DNA of 64,000 bases, from assembly GCA_005888325.1 (NCBI GenBank), contig VAWU01000023.1, forward strand, positions 1-64,000. Direction: 5' to 3'. Under the pieces are notes generated by a model, which was not told the DNA's origin, did not search any database, and saw only the letters and a list, made by a program, of their open reading frames with translations. Every line of letters starts with the position of its first letter. Positions within the stretch are counted from its first letter, which is position 1. Shown here in pieces: positions 42,438 through 52,035 of the stretch. Made by a program: the position numbers and the translations under genes. This stretch comes from Actinomycetota bacterium (lineage in GTDB: Bacteria; Actinomycetota; Acidimicrobiia; Acidimicrobiales; AC-14).

Positions 42438-43647
42438 CGATCTGACGTTCAGCGGTGTGGGGCCCGACACCGCCCCGGCGTCCGCCGACGCGTCACGCGC
42501 CGCCCTCGCCGAGATGGCCGCGCGGGCCGGGCTCCGTCGGGTCCACATGCTGGCGTGGCGCGATCTCTACGACCCCGAGGCGGGAGGGTCGGAGGTGCAT
42601 GCGTCGACCGTCGCCAAGCTCTGGGCGGAGGCGGGCATCGAGGTCACGATGCGGTCGTCCTACGCGCAGGGCCACCCACCGGTCGGCACGCGCGACGGCT
42701 ACCACGTCATCCGCAAGGCCGGGCGCTACATGGTGTTCCCCCGGGCGGCCGTGAGCGAGCTGCGCAACAAGTACGGCCCCCGGGACGGCCTGGTGGAGAT
42801 CTGGAACGGCATGCCGTTCCTCTCGCCCCTGTGGGCGATCGGCCCGCGCATCGTCTTCCTCCACCATCTGCACGGCGAGATGTGGAAGATGACGCTGCCG
42901 CCCAACCTGGCGCGCATGGGCGAGATCCTCGAGTATCGCGTCGCCCCGCCGCTCTACCGGCGGACCCGGATCGTCACCCTGTCGTACTCGTCGCGCGACG
43001 AGCTCGTCCACGAGGGCTTCCGCCCCGACCTGGTGTCGGTGGTGCCTCCGGGCATCGACCCGCGATTCTCCCCGGGCGGAGAGCGCTCGGCTACTCCGTT
43101 GGTGGTCGCGGTGGGCCGCCTGGTCCCTGTGAAGCGCTACGACCTCTTGATCAAGGCGGTCGGCGAGGTGCGCGACCGCCACCCGGCGCTCGAGCTGGTG
43201 ATCGTCGGGGAGGGCTACGAGAAGCCCGCGCTCGACGAGCTCGTCGCGTCGATGGACGCCAAGTCGTGGGTGCGCTTCGCCGGCCACGTCGACGACGACG
43301 CGCTGATCGACCTTTACCGCCGGGCGTGGTTGCTCGTGAGCGCGTCGGCACGCGAGGGGTGGGGCATGACGATCACCGAGGCGGCGGCGTGCGGCACGCC
43401 CGCGGCCGTCACGCGCATCGCCGGTCACCTGGACGCGGTCGACGACGAGCACACCGGCCTGCTCGCCGACGACCCCCGCCAGCTGGTCGAGCACATCGAC
43501 GCGCTGATCGGCGACGACGTCTTCCGCCAGCGGCTCAGCAAGGGCGCGCTCGCGCACGCGGCCCGCTTCACATGGGCGGCGACCGCGCACGGCACGCTCG
43601 AGGTGCTGGCCGCGGACGCCATGCGCCGGCGATCCCGGCGCGGGTGA
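42358..43647 (+). CDS. GT4-family glycosyltransferase with repeat-encoded N-terminal tail
   Basis: A 429-residue GT-B enzyme. The catalytic region starts near residue 58 (RRVHMLAWRDLYDPEAGGSEVH, with the acceptor-side glycine loop). It continues with FLHHLHGEMWKM, SYSSRDELV, VVPPGIDPRFSP, VVAVGRLVPVKRYDLLIKAV and SAREGWGMTITEAAACGTPA, the E-x7-E donor motif. The first 55 residues are Ser/Gln/Glu/Asp-rich and derive from the 15-nt tandem repeat, so they are probably disordered. The true start might be downstream, for example at ATG for MAARAGLRR (residue 53). The gene lies 127 nt after the previous one and 23 nt before the flippase. Confidence 0.9.
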   Translation: MEPDHTQSDSAQSGETQLEGTQSGDTADLTFSGVGPDTAPASADASRAALAEMAARAGLRRVHMLAWRDLYDPEAGGSEVHASTVAKLWAEAGIEVTMRSSYAQGHPPVGTRDGYHVIRKAGRYMVFPRAAVSELRNKYGPRDGLVEIWNGMPFLSPLWAIGPRIVFLHHLHGEMWKMTLPPNLARMGEILEYRVAPPLYRRTRIVTLSYSSRDELVHEGFRPDLVSVVPPGIDPRFSPGGERSATPLVVAVGRLVPVKRYDLLIKAVGEVRDRHPALELVIVGEGYEKPALDELVASMDAKSWVRFAGHVDDDALIDLYRRAWLLVSASAREGWGMTITEAAACGTPAAVTRIAGHLDAVDDEHTGLLADDPRQLVEHIDALIGDDVFRQRLSKGALAHAARFTWAATAHGTLEVLAADAMRRRSRRG

Positions 43648-43670
43648 CGGCGGCTGGTCAGACTCGGAGC

Positions 43671-44996
43671 ATGACCCCCGCCCCCGGGGCGCGCTCGGAG
43701 ATCCGCAACGCAGGCATCCTCGCCATCGCCGGCCTGGTGGCCAACGTCTCGAGCCTGCTCGCCACGGTCCTGATCGCCAGGCCCCTCGGCGAGCGCGACT
43801 ACGGGGTCGTCGTCAACCTCGTCGGCATGTTCCTCGTGCTCGCCATCCCCGGTTCGGCGCTGCTCGTCGCGGTGGTGCGTCGGGTCACGGCTTGGGAGAG
43901 CGTCGGCCGCGGTCACCTCGTCGATCCGTGGGTCAGGCGGGTGCGCCGCGCGGGCTATGTCGCGTTCGCGGGGTTCGTGGTCCTGGCCGTCGTGTCGCGC
44001 TGGTGGCTGGCCGACCTGTTGAACCTGCCCGGCCCGTCGGGCGTCAGCGAGGTGCTCGTCGCCGGGGCGGGCTGGGCGATGCTCTCGGTCGACCGTGGCC
44101 TGCTCCAGGCGCGGCTGGCCTACCGCTCACTCGCCGCCAGCGTCGTGTCGGAGGCCGTCGCCCGCACCGTGCTCACCCTCGGGCTCGTCGCGGTCGGCGT
44201 CGGGGTGGAGGCCGCGTCGGTAGGGCTGCTGGGCGCGCTCGTGATCGGCGACCTGGTCGCCCGCCGGGCGCTGGCGGAGCGGCAGCGGCGTCCGGCGGCG
44301 TTCGCGCCCGCATCAGTGGAGGAGGAAGAGATCGTCGTCGCGGCGGCGCCGGTCGCCCCCGTCATGCCGATCGTGGGTCGCCGCCAGCTGGCGGTCGACG
44401 TGCTGTCCGCGCTCGCCGCGCTGGCGCTGCTGGCGCTGCTGCAGAACCTCGACGCCGTCATCGTCGGCCGCGAGGCACCGGCGAACCGCGGGGAGTACGG
44501 CGCCATCTCGGTGTCCTGCAAGGCGCTCATCTTCGCGGCCCTGGTGCTGTGCGGCTATCTGCTCCCCGAGGCCGCCACGCGCTCCTACAGGGGCGAGCAC
44601 GCGCTGCGTCAGCTCGGTGTGGCCCTCGGGCTGCTTGCGGTGCCGGCGGGCGGGTTGTGCCTGGTCGCGCTCGTCGCGCCGGAGACGCTGTTGCGCGTGG
44701 TCTTCGGGCCCAAGCTGGTGGGGGCCTCCAACGCCTTCTTCACCCTCGCGATCGGCATGACCGCGCTCGCGGTCGCCGTGCTCCTCACCCACTACCTACT
44801 CGGGTTCGGGCGCCGCCGGGTGGTGATCGTGCTCGCCGTCACGGTCGTCGTCAACGCCGTGCTCCTCTCCGCGGCCAACGGCGATCCCCTCGACACGGCG
44901 CGCGCCGACCTGGCGTGCAACGTGGCCGTCGTCGTCATCGCCGCCGTGATGGTGTGGCGCACGCACCGACCCGAGCTGCGCCTCCGGCGCAGCTGA
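43671..44996 (+). CDS. polysaccharide flippase (Wzx/MATE-like, MOP superfamily)
   Basis: A 441-residue integral membrane protein with about 12 hydrophobic helices. It starts EIRNAGILAIAGLVANVSSLLATVLIARPLGERDYGVV, the standard opening of Wzx/MurJ-type flippases. A soluble loop near residues 205-230 (VEEEEIVVAAAPVAPVMPIVG) splits the two halves, and FGPKLVGASNAFFTLAIGM near residue 345 is typical of helix 10. It should flip undecaprenyl-linked glycan units to the outer face. The last 201 nt overlap the acyltransferase gene on the opposite strand. Confidence 0.87.
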   Translation: MTPAPGARSEIRNAGILAIAGLVANVSSLLATVLIARPLGERDYGVVVNLVGMFLVLAIPGSALLVAVVRRVTAWESVGRGHLVDPWVRRVRRAGYVAFAGFVVLAVVSRWWLADLLNLPGPSGVSEVLVAGAGWAMLSVDRGLLQARLAYRSLAASVVSEAVARTVLTLGLVAVGVGVEAASVGLLGALVIGDLVARRALAERQRRPAAFAPASVEEEEIVVAAAPVAPVMPIVGRRQLAVDVLSALAALALLALLQNLDAVIVGREAPANRGEYGAISVSCKALIFAALVLCGYLLPEAATRSYRGEHALRQLGVALGLLAVPAGGLCLVALVAPETLLRVVFGPKLVGASNAFFTLAIGMTALAVAVLLTHYLLGFGRRRVVIVLAVTVVVNAVLLSAANGDPLDTARADLACNVAVVVIAAVMVWRTHRPELRLRRS

Positions 44997-46250
44997 GCGC
45001 TCCACCAGGCCCAGCAGCCGGGCCACGGGCCAGGCGATCGCGAAGGTCAGCGGCAGGTACAGCAGCCAGACCCAGACGCCCTCGACGCTGCTCTGCTGGA
45101 AGCGCAGCCGGAGCGTCACGGCGCGCAGCGGCTCGTTGGCGATGAGCACCGCGTAGGAGATCACTCCCACCCACGCGACGGCGCGCCCGGGGCCGACGCG
45201 CTCGAGCCGACCCGGCCGCTTGAACGCCAGGGGGAGGAACAGCAAAGCCAGCCCGAGCGCAACCATCGGCTGCGCGATCGTGCCCGACAACGCGGGTGTG
45301 TCGATGCGCATGGTGCTCCCGATGACGACGAGCGCGCCGCCGGCGGCCGCGATCGGGAGCGCAACGACGCCCCGCGCGCCGCGCCGCACGAGCGCCGGGC
45401 GCGACACCAGCAGGTAGCCGGCCGTCATCCCGAGCCCGAACTCGAAGAGCCGAAACGGCGACCCCATGTCGAGCACACGATGGAGACGGGCGAGGTTGCC
45501 GTCGATCGCGAGCACGAGGTTCAGCGAGACGAGGCTGACGAGGAGCGTGGCGGTGAGAAAGATCGCAGCGCCGACACGTCGCAGAGCGACGAGGAGGAAC
45601 GGGAACAGCAGGTAGTACTGGACGATCAGGAGCACGAACCACAGCGAGCCCTCCGGTGCGAACTGCCACTGGTCACGGAGGATGCGCGGCACGAGCAGCA
45701 GCCCTGCCCAGATGTTGCCGTCCGCCAGGGGATTGGACACGAACTCGCCGGCGCGGTGAGGGATCGTGAAGCTGCCCTCCCACCAGTAGTGCCAGAAGCC
45801 GAAGTCGCCGAACTGCGTCACCTGCCAGAGCGCGATGAGGGCGAAGCACGCGAGCGTGTAGGCCCAGCCGAACCAGTAGGGCACCAGCACGCGGCGGAGG
45901 CGTCGACGCAGGAACCCGGGCGACGACCGCAGCTCGAAGTCGCGGCGCAGCGCGGAGAGCGTGAGCGACAGGCCGCTCAGGATCATGAAGAGCGGCACGC
46001 CGAGGTAGCCGACCCGCAACACGGCGTGGAAGAGGGCCTGCGCGGTCGCCACGGGGTCGAGGTCGGCGATCGCATCGGGCACCGCATGGAACCGCGACGA
46101 GATCGTGCCCACCTCGAAGGAGTGCTCGTCGGTCCAGAGGTGGTAGAGGATCACCCACAGGATGGCGAGCCCGCGCACCACGTCGATGGCGACGATGCGC
46201 GCGTTCGCAGGCCTCGCGGCGGGCGCGGCGGGCGCGGTGGGCGCGGTCAT
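44796..46250 (-). CDS. acyltransferase 3 family membrane protein with overlap-derived tail
   Basis: A 484-residue protein whose first 410 residues form a standard ten-helix acyltransferase 3 domain: IDVVRGLAILWVILYHLW with catalytic His near residue 38, LGVPLFMILSGLSL and RRRLRRVLVPYWFGW. The final 65-70 residues (GLVERSAAPEAQLGSV, then HHHGGDDDDGH and acidic/basic residues) are encoded antisense to the flippase 3' end and have no similarity to the family. Probably the original stop was lost and translation now runs through. ATG 46250 overlaps the stop of the AftD-like gene (ATGA), so it is coupled to it. Confidence 0.87.
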   Translation of the reverse strand: MTAPTAPAAPAARPANARIVAIDVVRGLAILWVILYHLWTDEHSFEVGTISSRFHAVPDAIADLDPVATAQALFHAVLRVGYLGVPLFMILSGLSLTLSALRRDFELRSSPGFLRRRLRRVLVPYWFGWAYTLACFALIALWQVTQFGDFGFWHYWWEGSFTIPHRAGEFVSNPLADGNIWAGLLLVPRILRDQWQFAPEGSLWFVLLIVQYYLLFPFLLVALRRVGAAIFLTATLLVSLVSLNLVLAIDGNLARLHRVLDMGSPFRLFEFGLGMTAGYLLVSRPALVRRGARGVVALPIAAAGGALVVIGSTMRIDTPALSGTIAQPMVALGLALLFLPLAFKRPGRLERVGPGRAVAWVGVISYAVLIANEPLRAVTLRLRFQQSSVEGVWVWLLYLPLTFAIAWPVARLLGLVERSAAPEAQLGSVRAPHHHGGDDDDGHVARQVGARRVEGIAVGRGEEHGVDDDRDGEHDHHPAAPEPE

Positions 46251-49200
46251 GGATCGGGGCGCGGGCGCCTGACGAGCTCGACGAGGGCGTCCGCCGCCAG
46301 CAACAGCACCGCCCACCATGCGAGCGTGTGGGCCGCGTGGAAGCGGGTGGGCCACTCGAACTGGGCGAGGTAGTGGTAGCGGAGCTGCTGAACGGCCGTG
46401 TACAGGGCGGCGAGCGCGATCGCAGCCACGCTGCCCGCGGTGAGCACGCGCCGCGCGGACGGTCGGGTGAGCGCGGCGAGCACGGCCGCGGCCACGACCA
46501 GGCCCGTCGGGACACCGGCGACGAGCGCCGCGCCGACGCCGGCCGCCACGGTCGCGCCGACCCGGGCGCGCGTCGTCGGTCGGTCGCGCGCTGAGGAGGT
46601 GAGCGGCGTCGAAGTGAGCGGCGAGGCCAGCTCGGGCCCGGCGGACGGAACCCGAACCACACGGGCCGCGCCGCGTCGCGGGTCGACGAGCGCGAGCGCA
46701 ATGCAGATCAAAACTCCGGCCGCCGACACGGCCAGGGCCCACCACACCCGACGCTGTGGTGTCCACGTCAGCCGGATGTCGATGGCCGCGCCCGCGGCCT
46801 TGGGTTCGACGTACCACCCGTTGGCGTAGCCGTTGACCAGCTGCGCCCCTCCCAACGAGCGACCGCCGCCCGTTGCGGTCCAGCCCGCGTTGTGACTCTG
46901 GCCGAGCACGAGCCAGAAGGGCTGCGTGGCATCGCGCACACGGAGGTCGTACGACGTGCGGCCCGCGTGGACCACCTGCACGCGCGGCGCGGGCGGCGCA
47001 GTCCCGGCCTGCCTCGAGACGGGTCGGGGGCCCGAGCCGGCGGAGTCGAGCACGAGCCGGTCGAGGTCGATGCCGGTGTCGCGCCCGGCGCGCGTGCGCA
47101 GCACATGGCGGCCGGCGCCGAGCGTCCATCCCGCGGTGTCGGGACCGCACGCCTCCACTGCCAGCCCGCGCCTGCCCTCCGCCTGGTCGCGGGTCCCGGT
47201 GAGGCGGACGCCCACGGGACGGCCGTCCACGGTGAGCAGGTCGGTGTGGCACGCGTCGGGGACGGTGTCGGGCGGTGGAGTGGCGCGCACGCCGACCGCG
47301 CCGAGCTCGGCGACCCCGATCGGCAGCGCCACCGGCGAGGCGGAGTACCAGTCGAGCGTCATGACCTTGCGGGACTGCAGCACGGTCACGCGCAGCTGGT
47401 TCCCGGTGACGGCGGGGAAGCTCACCCGCGCGTGCGCCACTGCGTTCTCCGTGTGGCTGTCGGTGATGTGCGGCACCTCGACCTCGCGTGCCTGACCTCC
47501 GGCCTCCACCCGCACGCGCGTCGGCACCGAGTGACGGCCGTCGGCCACGACGGCCAGGTCGAGGTGGTCGACGGTGACCGGCGCGGGCAGGTCGTAGGCC
47601 AGCCACGTGCCGTCCGTCTGGCCCAGGCCCGAGCTCCAGAACGTGGCCGGGTCGCCGTCGATCGCGAGCGTCGGTCGCGCGCGGAGGTCGCCCGGCAGGC
47701 GCCCGGAAGACGAGGCGCGCGCGCCACCGACGCCAAGCGCGCGGTCGACCGTCGCGTCGTCCGCGTTGGCCGAGACACGCGCGGTGCCGCCGAGCGAGAA
47801 GGTGCGCGGCGTGGGCAGCGTGAACGTGCGCGCGAGCGCCAGCTCCTCGTCGGACCGCGGTGGGAGCTGCGCGCTCCGCGCCCGTGCGAGCAGGATCGTG
47901 AGGCGATGCTCACGCGAATGGGATCCCGCCGCGGTCAACAGGTCGGTCGGCAGGCGGACCACCTCGTCGACGTGCACCTCGCCGATGCCGACCTCGGCGA
48001 AACCGACCGCGCTCAACCCGATGTAGCTGTCGCGCGTGCCCGCGTTCGTGGCGTCCACGTCGATCTCGAGCGTGCGGACGACACGCCGGCCGAAGTCGAT
48101 GCGTTGCCCGGGCGCTCGGCGCGATGCGTCGGTTAGGTCGACCCTCAGCGGCTTGCCCCGATCGAAGCGCAGCGTGGTCCGCGTGATCCAGCGGTTGCGC
48201 GGACCGGTCACCGGTTGCAGGAGCGTGATGTGGTCGGTGGTGACCGGTCGACGGAGCTCGACCAGCAGGCGCTCGCCGCGTGGGTCGTCGAACGCGTCGA
48301 CCCGCCAGGCCGTCGCCGGATCGCCGTCGAGAGCCATCACCGGCCGGTCCTCGGGGGTGTAGGTGACCGGGTTTCCGTAGCGCGACGCACGTACGGCGCG
48401 CACGCCCCGCTGCTGGGCGACCGTGTAGGCGTCGTCGGTCGCGCCCGGAAAGACCGGCAGGCGGGCGTCACCGAGGTCGCGCACGAGCGCCTTCTCCCCG
48501 CTCTGCTCGGTGTAGCCGGTGTTCTCGCGCACGGTGCTCCACCGACGGGCGCGCCGACGATTGGAGTCGGTGATGACGAGGTCGGCTCCGGCGGCGAGCG
48601 CGGTGGCACGCGTCTTGGGGTCGCGCGCCAACGCGGCGGAGTAGAGGAGCGGCGCGTCGTCGCGCAGGAGGCCCGCCGCCGCGGCTTCGACGACGCCCTC
48701 GCCGTCGCCTGCGAAGAGCACCGGTCGTGCCGCGCCCTCGGCGCGCACGATCGGCATGGGATCGCGCACTGGGTACACGGTGACGGGTTTGGGGTCGGGT
48801 GCGCCGGCCGGCAGGCCCAGCGCGATCTCGTCGAGCATCGGGAAGCGCTCGGGCACGTTGCGCCGGGCGGGCCCGAAGCCGACGGGGGCGTCGAGCCCCG
48901 GTGGCGGCGGGGTGAGCAGCTGCAGGGTGGGCCGCGGCCGGGCCAGGTTGTAGCGCTCGAACTGGAGGTCGTTGCGCAGCACGACGTCGCCCACCCCGAG
49001 CAGCCGGGCGACGGGCGCGATCGCCCCGGGCTCGAGCACGCCTTCCTGCAGGCGACGGTCGAGCGCGTTCAGCAGGTCGGCCGAGGGCGGCGAGCCGTAC
49101 GGGATCAGCTCGCGCGCCAGGTACGGACGGTCCATGAGCCCGGGCGTGATGGGATCGACCGTGTTGCCCCAGCGGTAGGCGGCGAAGTCGCTCCCCGGGA

Positions 49201-50611
49201 GCTCGAGCACCCGGGTGGCGTCGCCGCGATGGTCGAGCCACGCCGCCGCGTCGCGCCAGTACGACGGCACGTCGGGGCGGCGAAGGTTGCGGGCCACGAC
49301 CTTGCCCGTCCACAACGGGGCCATGGTCCCCACGACCAGCGCGACGATGACGAGCGCGGCCGCGATCCCGAGCCGCGGGCGGCGCCGTTCGAGCGCGGCG
49401 GCGCCGGCGCCGAGGAGGACGGCGAGGCCCAACGCGACGAGCGGCACGGCGCGCCCGGTGCTGCGCATGGCCAGCCCGACGGTCGATCCGGTCGCCGCCC
49501 CCTTGAGGACGCGGCCGAGTGGCGACGGATGGTCGTACGGATAGGCGCCGACCGCGATGGTGACGCCGACCACGAAGAGGCCGATGAAGTACGCGCGGTA
49601 GCGCCACCTGGTGATCGCGGCGCAGGCGAAGGCGGCGGTCGGAACCGCGAAGCTCGTCAGGAGCAACGCGATGCTCCGCATGTAGGGGACCGACGACTCG
49701 GTCCAGGGCCCGAGCTTGTCGCCGCCGTAGAAGAACCAGTAACCGAGGCCGCGGACGACCTCCGACGCGAGCGAGGTGAGCGCGACCGCTCTGACCGTCT
49801 CGGTGTAGCGAAGGACGTCGAGCCCGTAGCCCGCCTGGATCGAGAGCCCCGCGATCCACCACAACGACGTCACGGCGGTCAGGACGCCGATGCGCGCGAC
49901 GGTCGCGAGCGCGCGCCGCGCCGTCGCCTCGTGCAGTACCCAGACCGCGAACGGGAACCACAGCACCGGCCCGAGGCCCGCGTAGAGGAGGGCCGTCGCG
50001 TTGACCCCGCCGACCGTCACGACGACCAGCGCGAACAGCGCGGGATCGCGCCAGCCACCGCGACGCAGGGCACGGACCGCGAGGGCGATCATCCATGGCA
50101 GCCCGGCCCAGGGCAGCAGGAGCACCGAAAGGCGCGCCGCGAAGTCGAGCGTGTAGGGCGTGAGCATGTAGGCGAGCGCGGCGACGAGCGCCCCCGTGCG
50201 CCGCACCTCGAGCGTGCGGAGCAGGAACAGCACACCGGTGCCCGCCCCGAACAGCAGCGTCCCGAGCCAGAGGCGTTGGGCCACCCAGTCCGGCGCGCCG
50301 AGGTGGTCGAAGGCCCAGTACCACGGGCCCATCGGGAAGAGGTAGCCGATCGTCTGGTGCGTGACGGTGCCCGCCCCGATGTTGGGGTCCCACATGGAGG
50401 CGGCGCGCGACAGGAGGCGGCCGGGGTCGAGGTAGAGGTACTGCTTCGTGTCCGCGCCGACCTGCCCGGGCGCGGTGAGCAGCAGCGGGAGGTACGAGGT
50501 GACCCCCAGCACGAGGACAGACCAACGAGTGCGCAGCGATCGGCCGCGGGCCCGTTCGAGGTGATCCGTGCGCTGCAGGCCGCGTCGGAGGGCGACGGCA
50601 GGAGACTGGAT
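46247..50611 (-). CDS. AftD-like alpha-(1->3)-arabinofuranosyltransferase, copy 1 (probable ATC start)
   Basis: A 1454-residue giant. An N-terminal GT-C membrane domain (about 400 residues) carries QVGADTKQYLYLDPGRLL with the catalytic-type Asp, followed by MWDPNIGAGTVTHQTIGYLF and WPFFYGGDKLGPW-like segments of the DUF3367/AftD family. The outer part (about 430-1290) includes two discoidin/F5/8C-like modules marked by DGDPATAWRV and DGDPATFWSS, and two or three helices close the C-terminus. Mycobacterial AftD adds alpha-1,3 arabinofuranose branches to cell-wall arabinan. The homology with copy 2 extends upstream of the first GTG (50512): RSLRTRWSVLVLGVTSY. ATC 50611, 6 nt after TAAGCT, is the only fitting start. 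Confidence 0.88.
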   Translation of the reverse strand: MQSPAVALRRGLQRTDHLERARGRSLRTRWSVLVLGVTSYLPLLLTAPGQVGADTKQYLYLDPGRLLSRAASMWDPNIGAGTVTHQTIGYLFPMGPWYWAFDHLGAPDWVAQRLWLGTLLFGAGTGVLFLLRTLEVRRTGALVAALAYMLTPYTLDFAARLSVLLLPWAGLPWMIALAVRALRRGGWRDPALFALVVVTVGGVNATALLYAGLGPVLWFPFAVWVLHEATARRALATVARIGVLTAVTSLWWIAGLSIQAGYGLDVLRYTETVRAVALTSLASEVVRGLGYWFFYGGDKLGPWTESSVPYMRSIALLLTSFAVPTAAFACAAITRWRYRAYFIGLFVVGVTIAVGAYPYDHPSPLGRVLKGAATGSTVGLAMRSTGRAVPLVALGLAVLLGAGAAALERRRPRLGIAAALVIVALVVGTMAPLWTGKVVARNLRRPDVPSYWRDAAAWLDHRGDATRVLELPGSDFAAYRWGNTVDPITPGLMDRPYLARELIPYGSPPSADLLNALDRRLQEGVLEPGAIAPVARLLGVGDVVLRNDLQFERYNLARPRPTLQLLTPPPPGLDAPVGFGPARRNVPERFPMLDEIALGLPAGAPDPKPVTVYPVRDPMPIVRAEGAARPVLFAGDGEGVVEAAAAGLLRDDAPLLYSAALARDPKTRATALAAGADLVITDSNRRRARRWSTVRENTGYTEQSGEKALVRDLGDARLPVFPGATDDAYTVAQQRGVRAVRASRYGNPVTYTPEDRPVMALDGDPATAWRVDAFDDPRGERLLVELRRPVTTDHITLLQPVTGPRNRWITRTTLRFDRGKPLRVDLTDASRRAPGQRIDFGRRVVRTLEIDVDATNAGTRDSYIGLSAVGFAEVGIGEVHVDEVVRLPTDLLTAAGSHSREHRLTILLARARSAQLPPRSDEELALARTFTLPTPRTFSLGGTARVSANADDATVDRALGVGGARASSSGRLPGDLRARPTLAIDGDPATFWSSGLGQTDGTWLAYDLPAPVTVDHLDLAVVADGRHSVPTRVRVEAGGQAREVEVPHITDSHTENAVAHARVSFPAVTGNQLRVTVLQSRKVMTLDWYSASPVALPIGVAELGAVGVRATPPPDTVPDACHTDLLTVDGRPVGVRLTGTRDQAEGRRGLAVEACGPDTAGWTLGAGRHVLRTRAGRDTGIDLDRLVLDSAGSGPRPVSRQAGTAPPAPRVQVVHAGRTSYDLRVRDATQPFWLVLGQSHNAGWTATGGGRSLGGAQLVNGYANGWYVEPKAAGAAIDIRLTWTPQRRVWWALAVSAAGVLICIALALVDPRRGAARVVRVPSAGPELASPLTSTPLTSSARDRPTTRARVGATVAAGVGAALVAGVPTGLVVAAAVLAALTRPSARRVLTAGSVAAIALAALYTAVQQLRYHYLAQFEWPTRFHAAHTLAWWAVLLLAADALVELVRRPRPDP

Positions 50612-50617
50612 CGTCGG

Positions 50618-50623
50618 AGCTTA
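50618..50623 (-). promoter_or_regulatory. -10 box TAAGCT before an ATC start
   Basis: TAAGCT on the minus strand, 6 nt upstream of ATC 50611, with CTGAGC 16 nt farther upstream as a -35 candidate resembling the one at the 9107 gene. Confidence 0.45.
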
Positions 50624-50641
50624 GGCCCTGGCCCCCGCGGC

Positions 50642-51973
50642 TCAGGGGTGCACGGAGGAGGGACGCGCGTCCGCCGTCCTGCGCCTGAACAGCCTGCTCC
50701 CGAGCAGCGCGTCGAGCACAACGCCGACGAGCACGACGAGCACGACGTCGGCCGGCATGCGGAACCGGACCTGGCCGTAGGCGAGCACCCCCGTGATCGC
50801 CACCAGCGCGAGCTGGGCGACGAGCGGGAGGATCGGGCGGCGCCGGCGGCGGAGCAGCACGAGGCCGATCGGCGCGAGCGGGATGGCCGCCCAATACATC
50901 CGCTGGCCGACGCGGCTGACGTTCTCATCGCGGCCCTCGATCCGGCCGAGGAGCACCGTCTCCCTCGTGCGGAATACGTCCCACATTCGTCCTTGGCGCG
51001 CGAGCAGGACGTACGGCAGCCGGCCCAGGTGGTCGCGGGCGTAGGCGATGCCCCGCTTCCGGTAGGCACGTCCGCGTTCGACCTCGTTGCCGGGGGGCGT
51101 GGGCTCGTAGCAGCGAATCGACCAGAACCCGACGAGCTGTCCGTAGTAGGTGTCACGACAGTTGGCGATGCCGACCACATCGTCAGCGTTGACGGAGAGA
51201 ACCACCGCAGGGTGGATGCGGACCAGGTTGCGAAGGGTCCACGGCGCGATGACCAACCCCGCGGCGACCAGCATGGCGCCGAGCTGGCGAAGGCGGCGCG
51301 ACCAGTCTCGGTTCGCCCACAGCGCGAGCGGCACGGCGAGGACCGGCACGAGCACCACCGCCTCGCCGCGCACGAGGGCCGCGAGCCCGATGGCGGCTCC
51401 GGTGCCGATCGCGAGGCCGAGTCGCGGGGTCCGGCAGTAGCGGTACGCCGCGAGCAGGACGACCGCGATGCTGAGCCCGTAGAGCGACTCCGGCATGAGA
51501 ATCCCGTCGACGACCCAGAGGTTGGCGTACACCGCGGCGAACGCGGCCGCGATCAGGCCCGCCCGGCTTCCTGCCACCTCGCGGGCCACGAGGCCCACGA
51601 CGACGACCGTGCCCGTTCCGGCCGCGCTCGCGACCAGCTTGTGCGCGAACCAGCTCGTGCCCCCGAAGAACGACGACACCGCGAGCAGAAGCGAGAAGAG
51701 GGGCGGGTGATAGGCGGTCGCGATCAGCCGGCCGGTCCGCGAGAACGTGAAGGGCTCGCTGAATCCCTTGCCGTCGGCGAGCAGGTTCGCCTGAACGTGG
51801 TAGTAGAACGGATCGCCGCCGGTGGGGTTCCTCCTGGCGAGCGTCAGCACGAACCACAGGCGGACACCGAACGCGATCACCGCGATCGCAGCGAGCAGCC
51901 ACCAGAAACGCGAACGGTCGGCTCGAGTTGACGCTTGCTGGCCGGCGGTCTCCGCGGCGACGGTTCCGGACAT
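50642..51973 (-). CDS. GT-C membrane glycosyltransferase
   Basis: A 443-residue enzyme related to the genes at 36463 and 37980: RRNPTGGDPFYYHVQANLLADG in the first loop, ATAYHPPLFSLLLAVSSFFG, ILMPESLYGLSIAVVLLA (MPES motif), VIAPWTLRNLVRIHPAVVLS and the Cys-containing outer loop GIANCRDTYYGQLVGFWSIRCYEP near residue 270. About 11 helices. ATG 51973 and an in-frame GTG two codons earlier are both possible; no Shine-Dalgarno is clear. It ends 31 nt before the ATC start of the AftD-like copy 1, which is on the same strand, and is divergent from the 52050 gene. Confidence 0.82.
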   Translation of the reverse strand: MSGTVAAETAGQQASTRADRSRFWWLLAAIAVIAFGVRLWFVLTLARRNPTGGDPFYYHVQANLLADGKGFSEPFTFSRTGRLIATAYHPPLFSLLLAVSSFFGGTSWFAHKLVASAAGTGTVVVVGLVAREVAGSRAGLIAAAFAAVYANLWVVDGILMPESLYGLSIAVVLLAAYRYCRTPRLGLAIGTGAAIGLAALVRGEAVVLVPVLAVPLALWANRDWSRRLRQLGAMLVAAGLVIAPWTLRNLVRIHPAVVLSVNADDVVGIANCRDTYYGQLVGFWSIRCYEPTPPGNEVERGRAYRKRGIAYARDHLGRLPYVLLARQGRMWDVFRTRETVLLGRIEGRDENVSRVGQRMYWAAIPLAPIGLVLLRRRRRPILPLVAQLALVAITGVLAYGQVRFRMPADVVLVVLVGVVLDALLGSRLFRRRTADARPSSVHP

Positions 51974-52035
51974 CTTCACGGCCGGAGCAGGGTAGACCGC
52001 ACGGCGTGCGCGACCCGGCCACGGAGGGCCGTTCG

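Noticed and set aside
48215-51931. A 1238-codon open frame antisense to AftD-like copy 1 and the GT-C gene
   Set aside because: Same frame-shadow effect; composition is Arg/Gln/Glu-rich and no protein family is recognisable.
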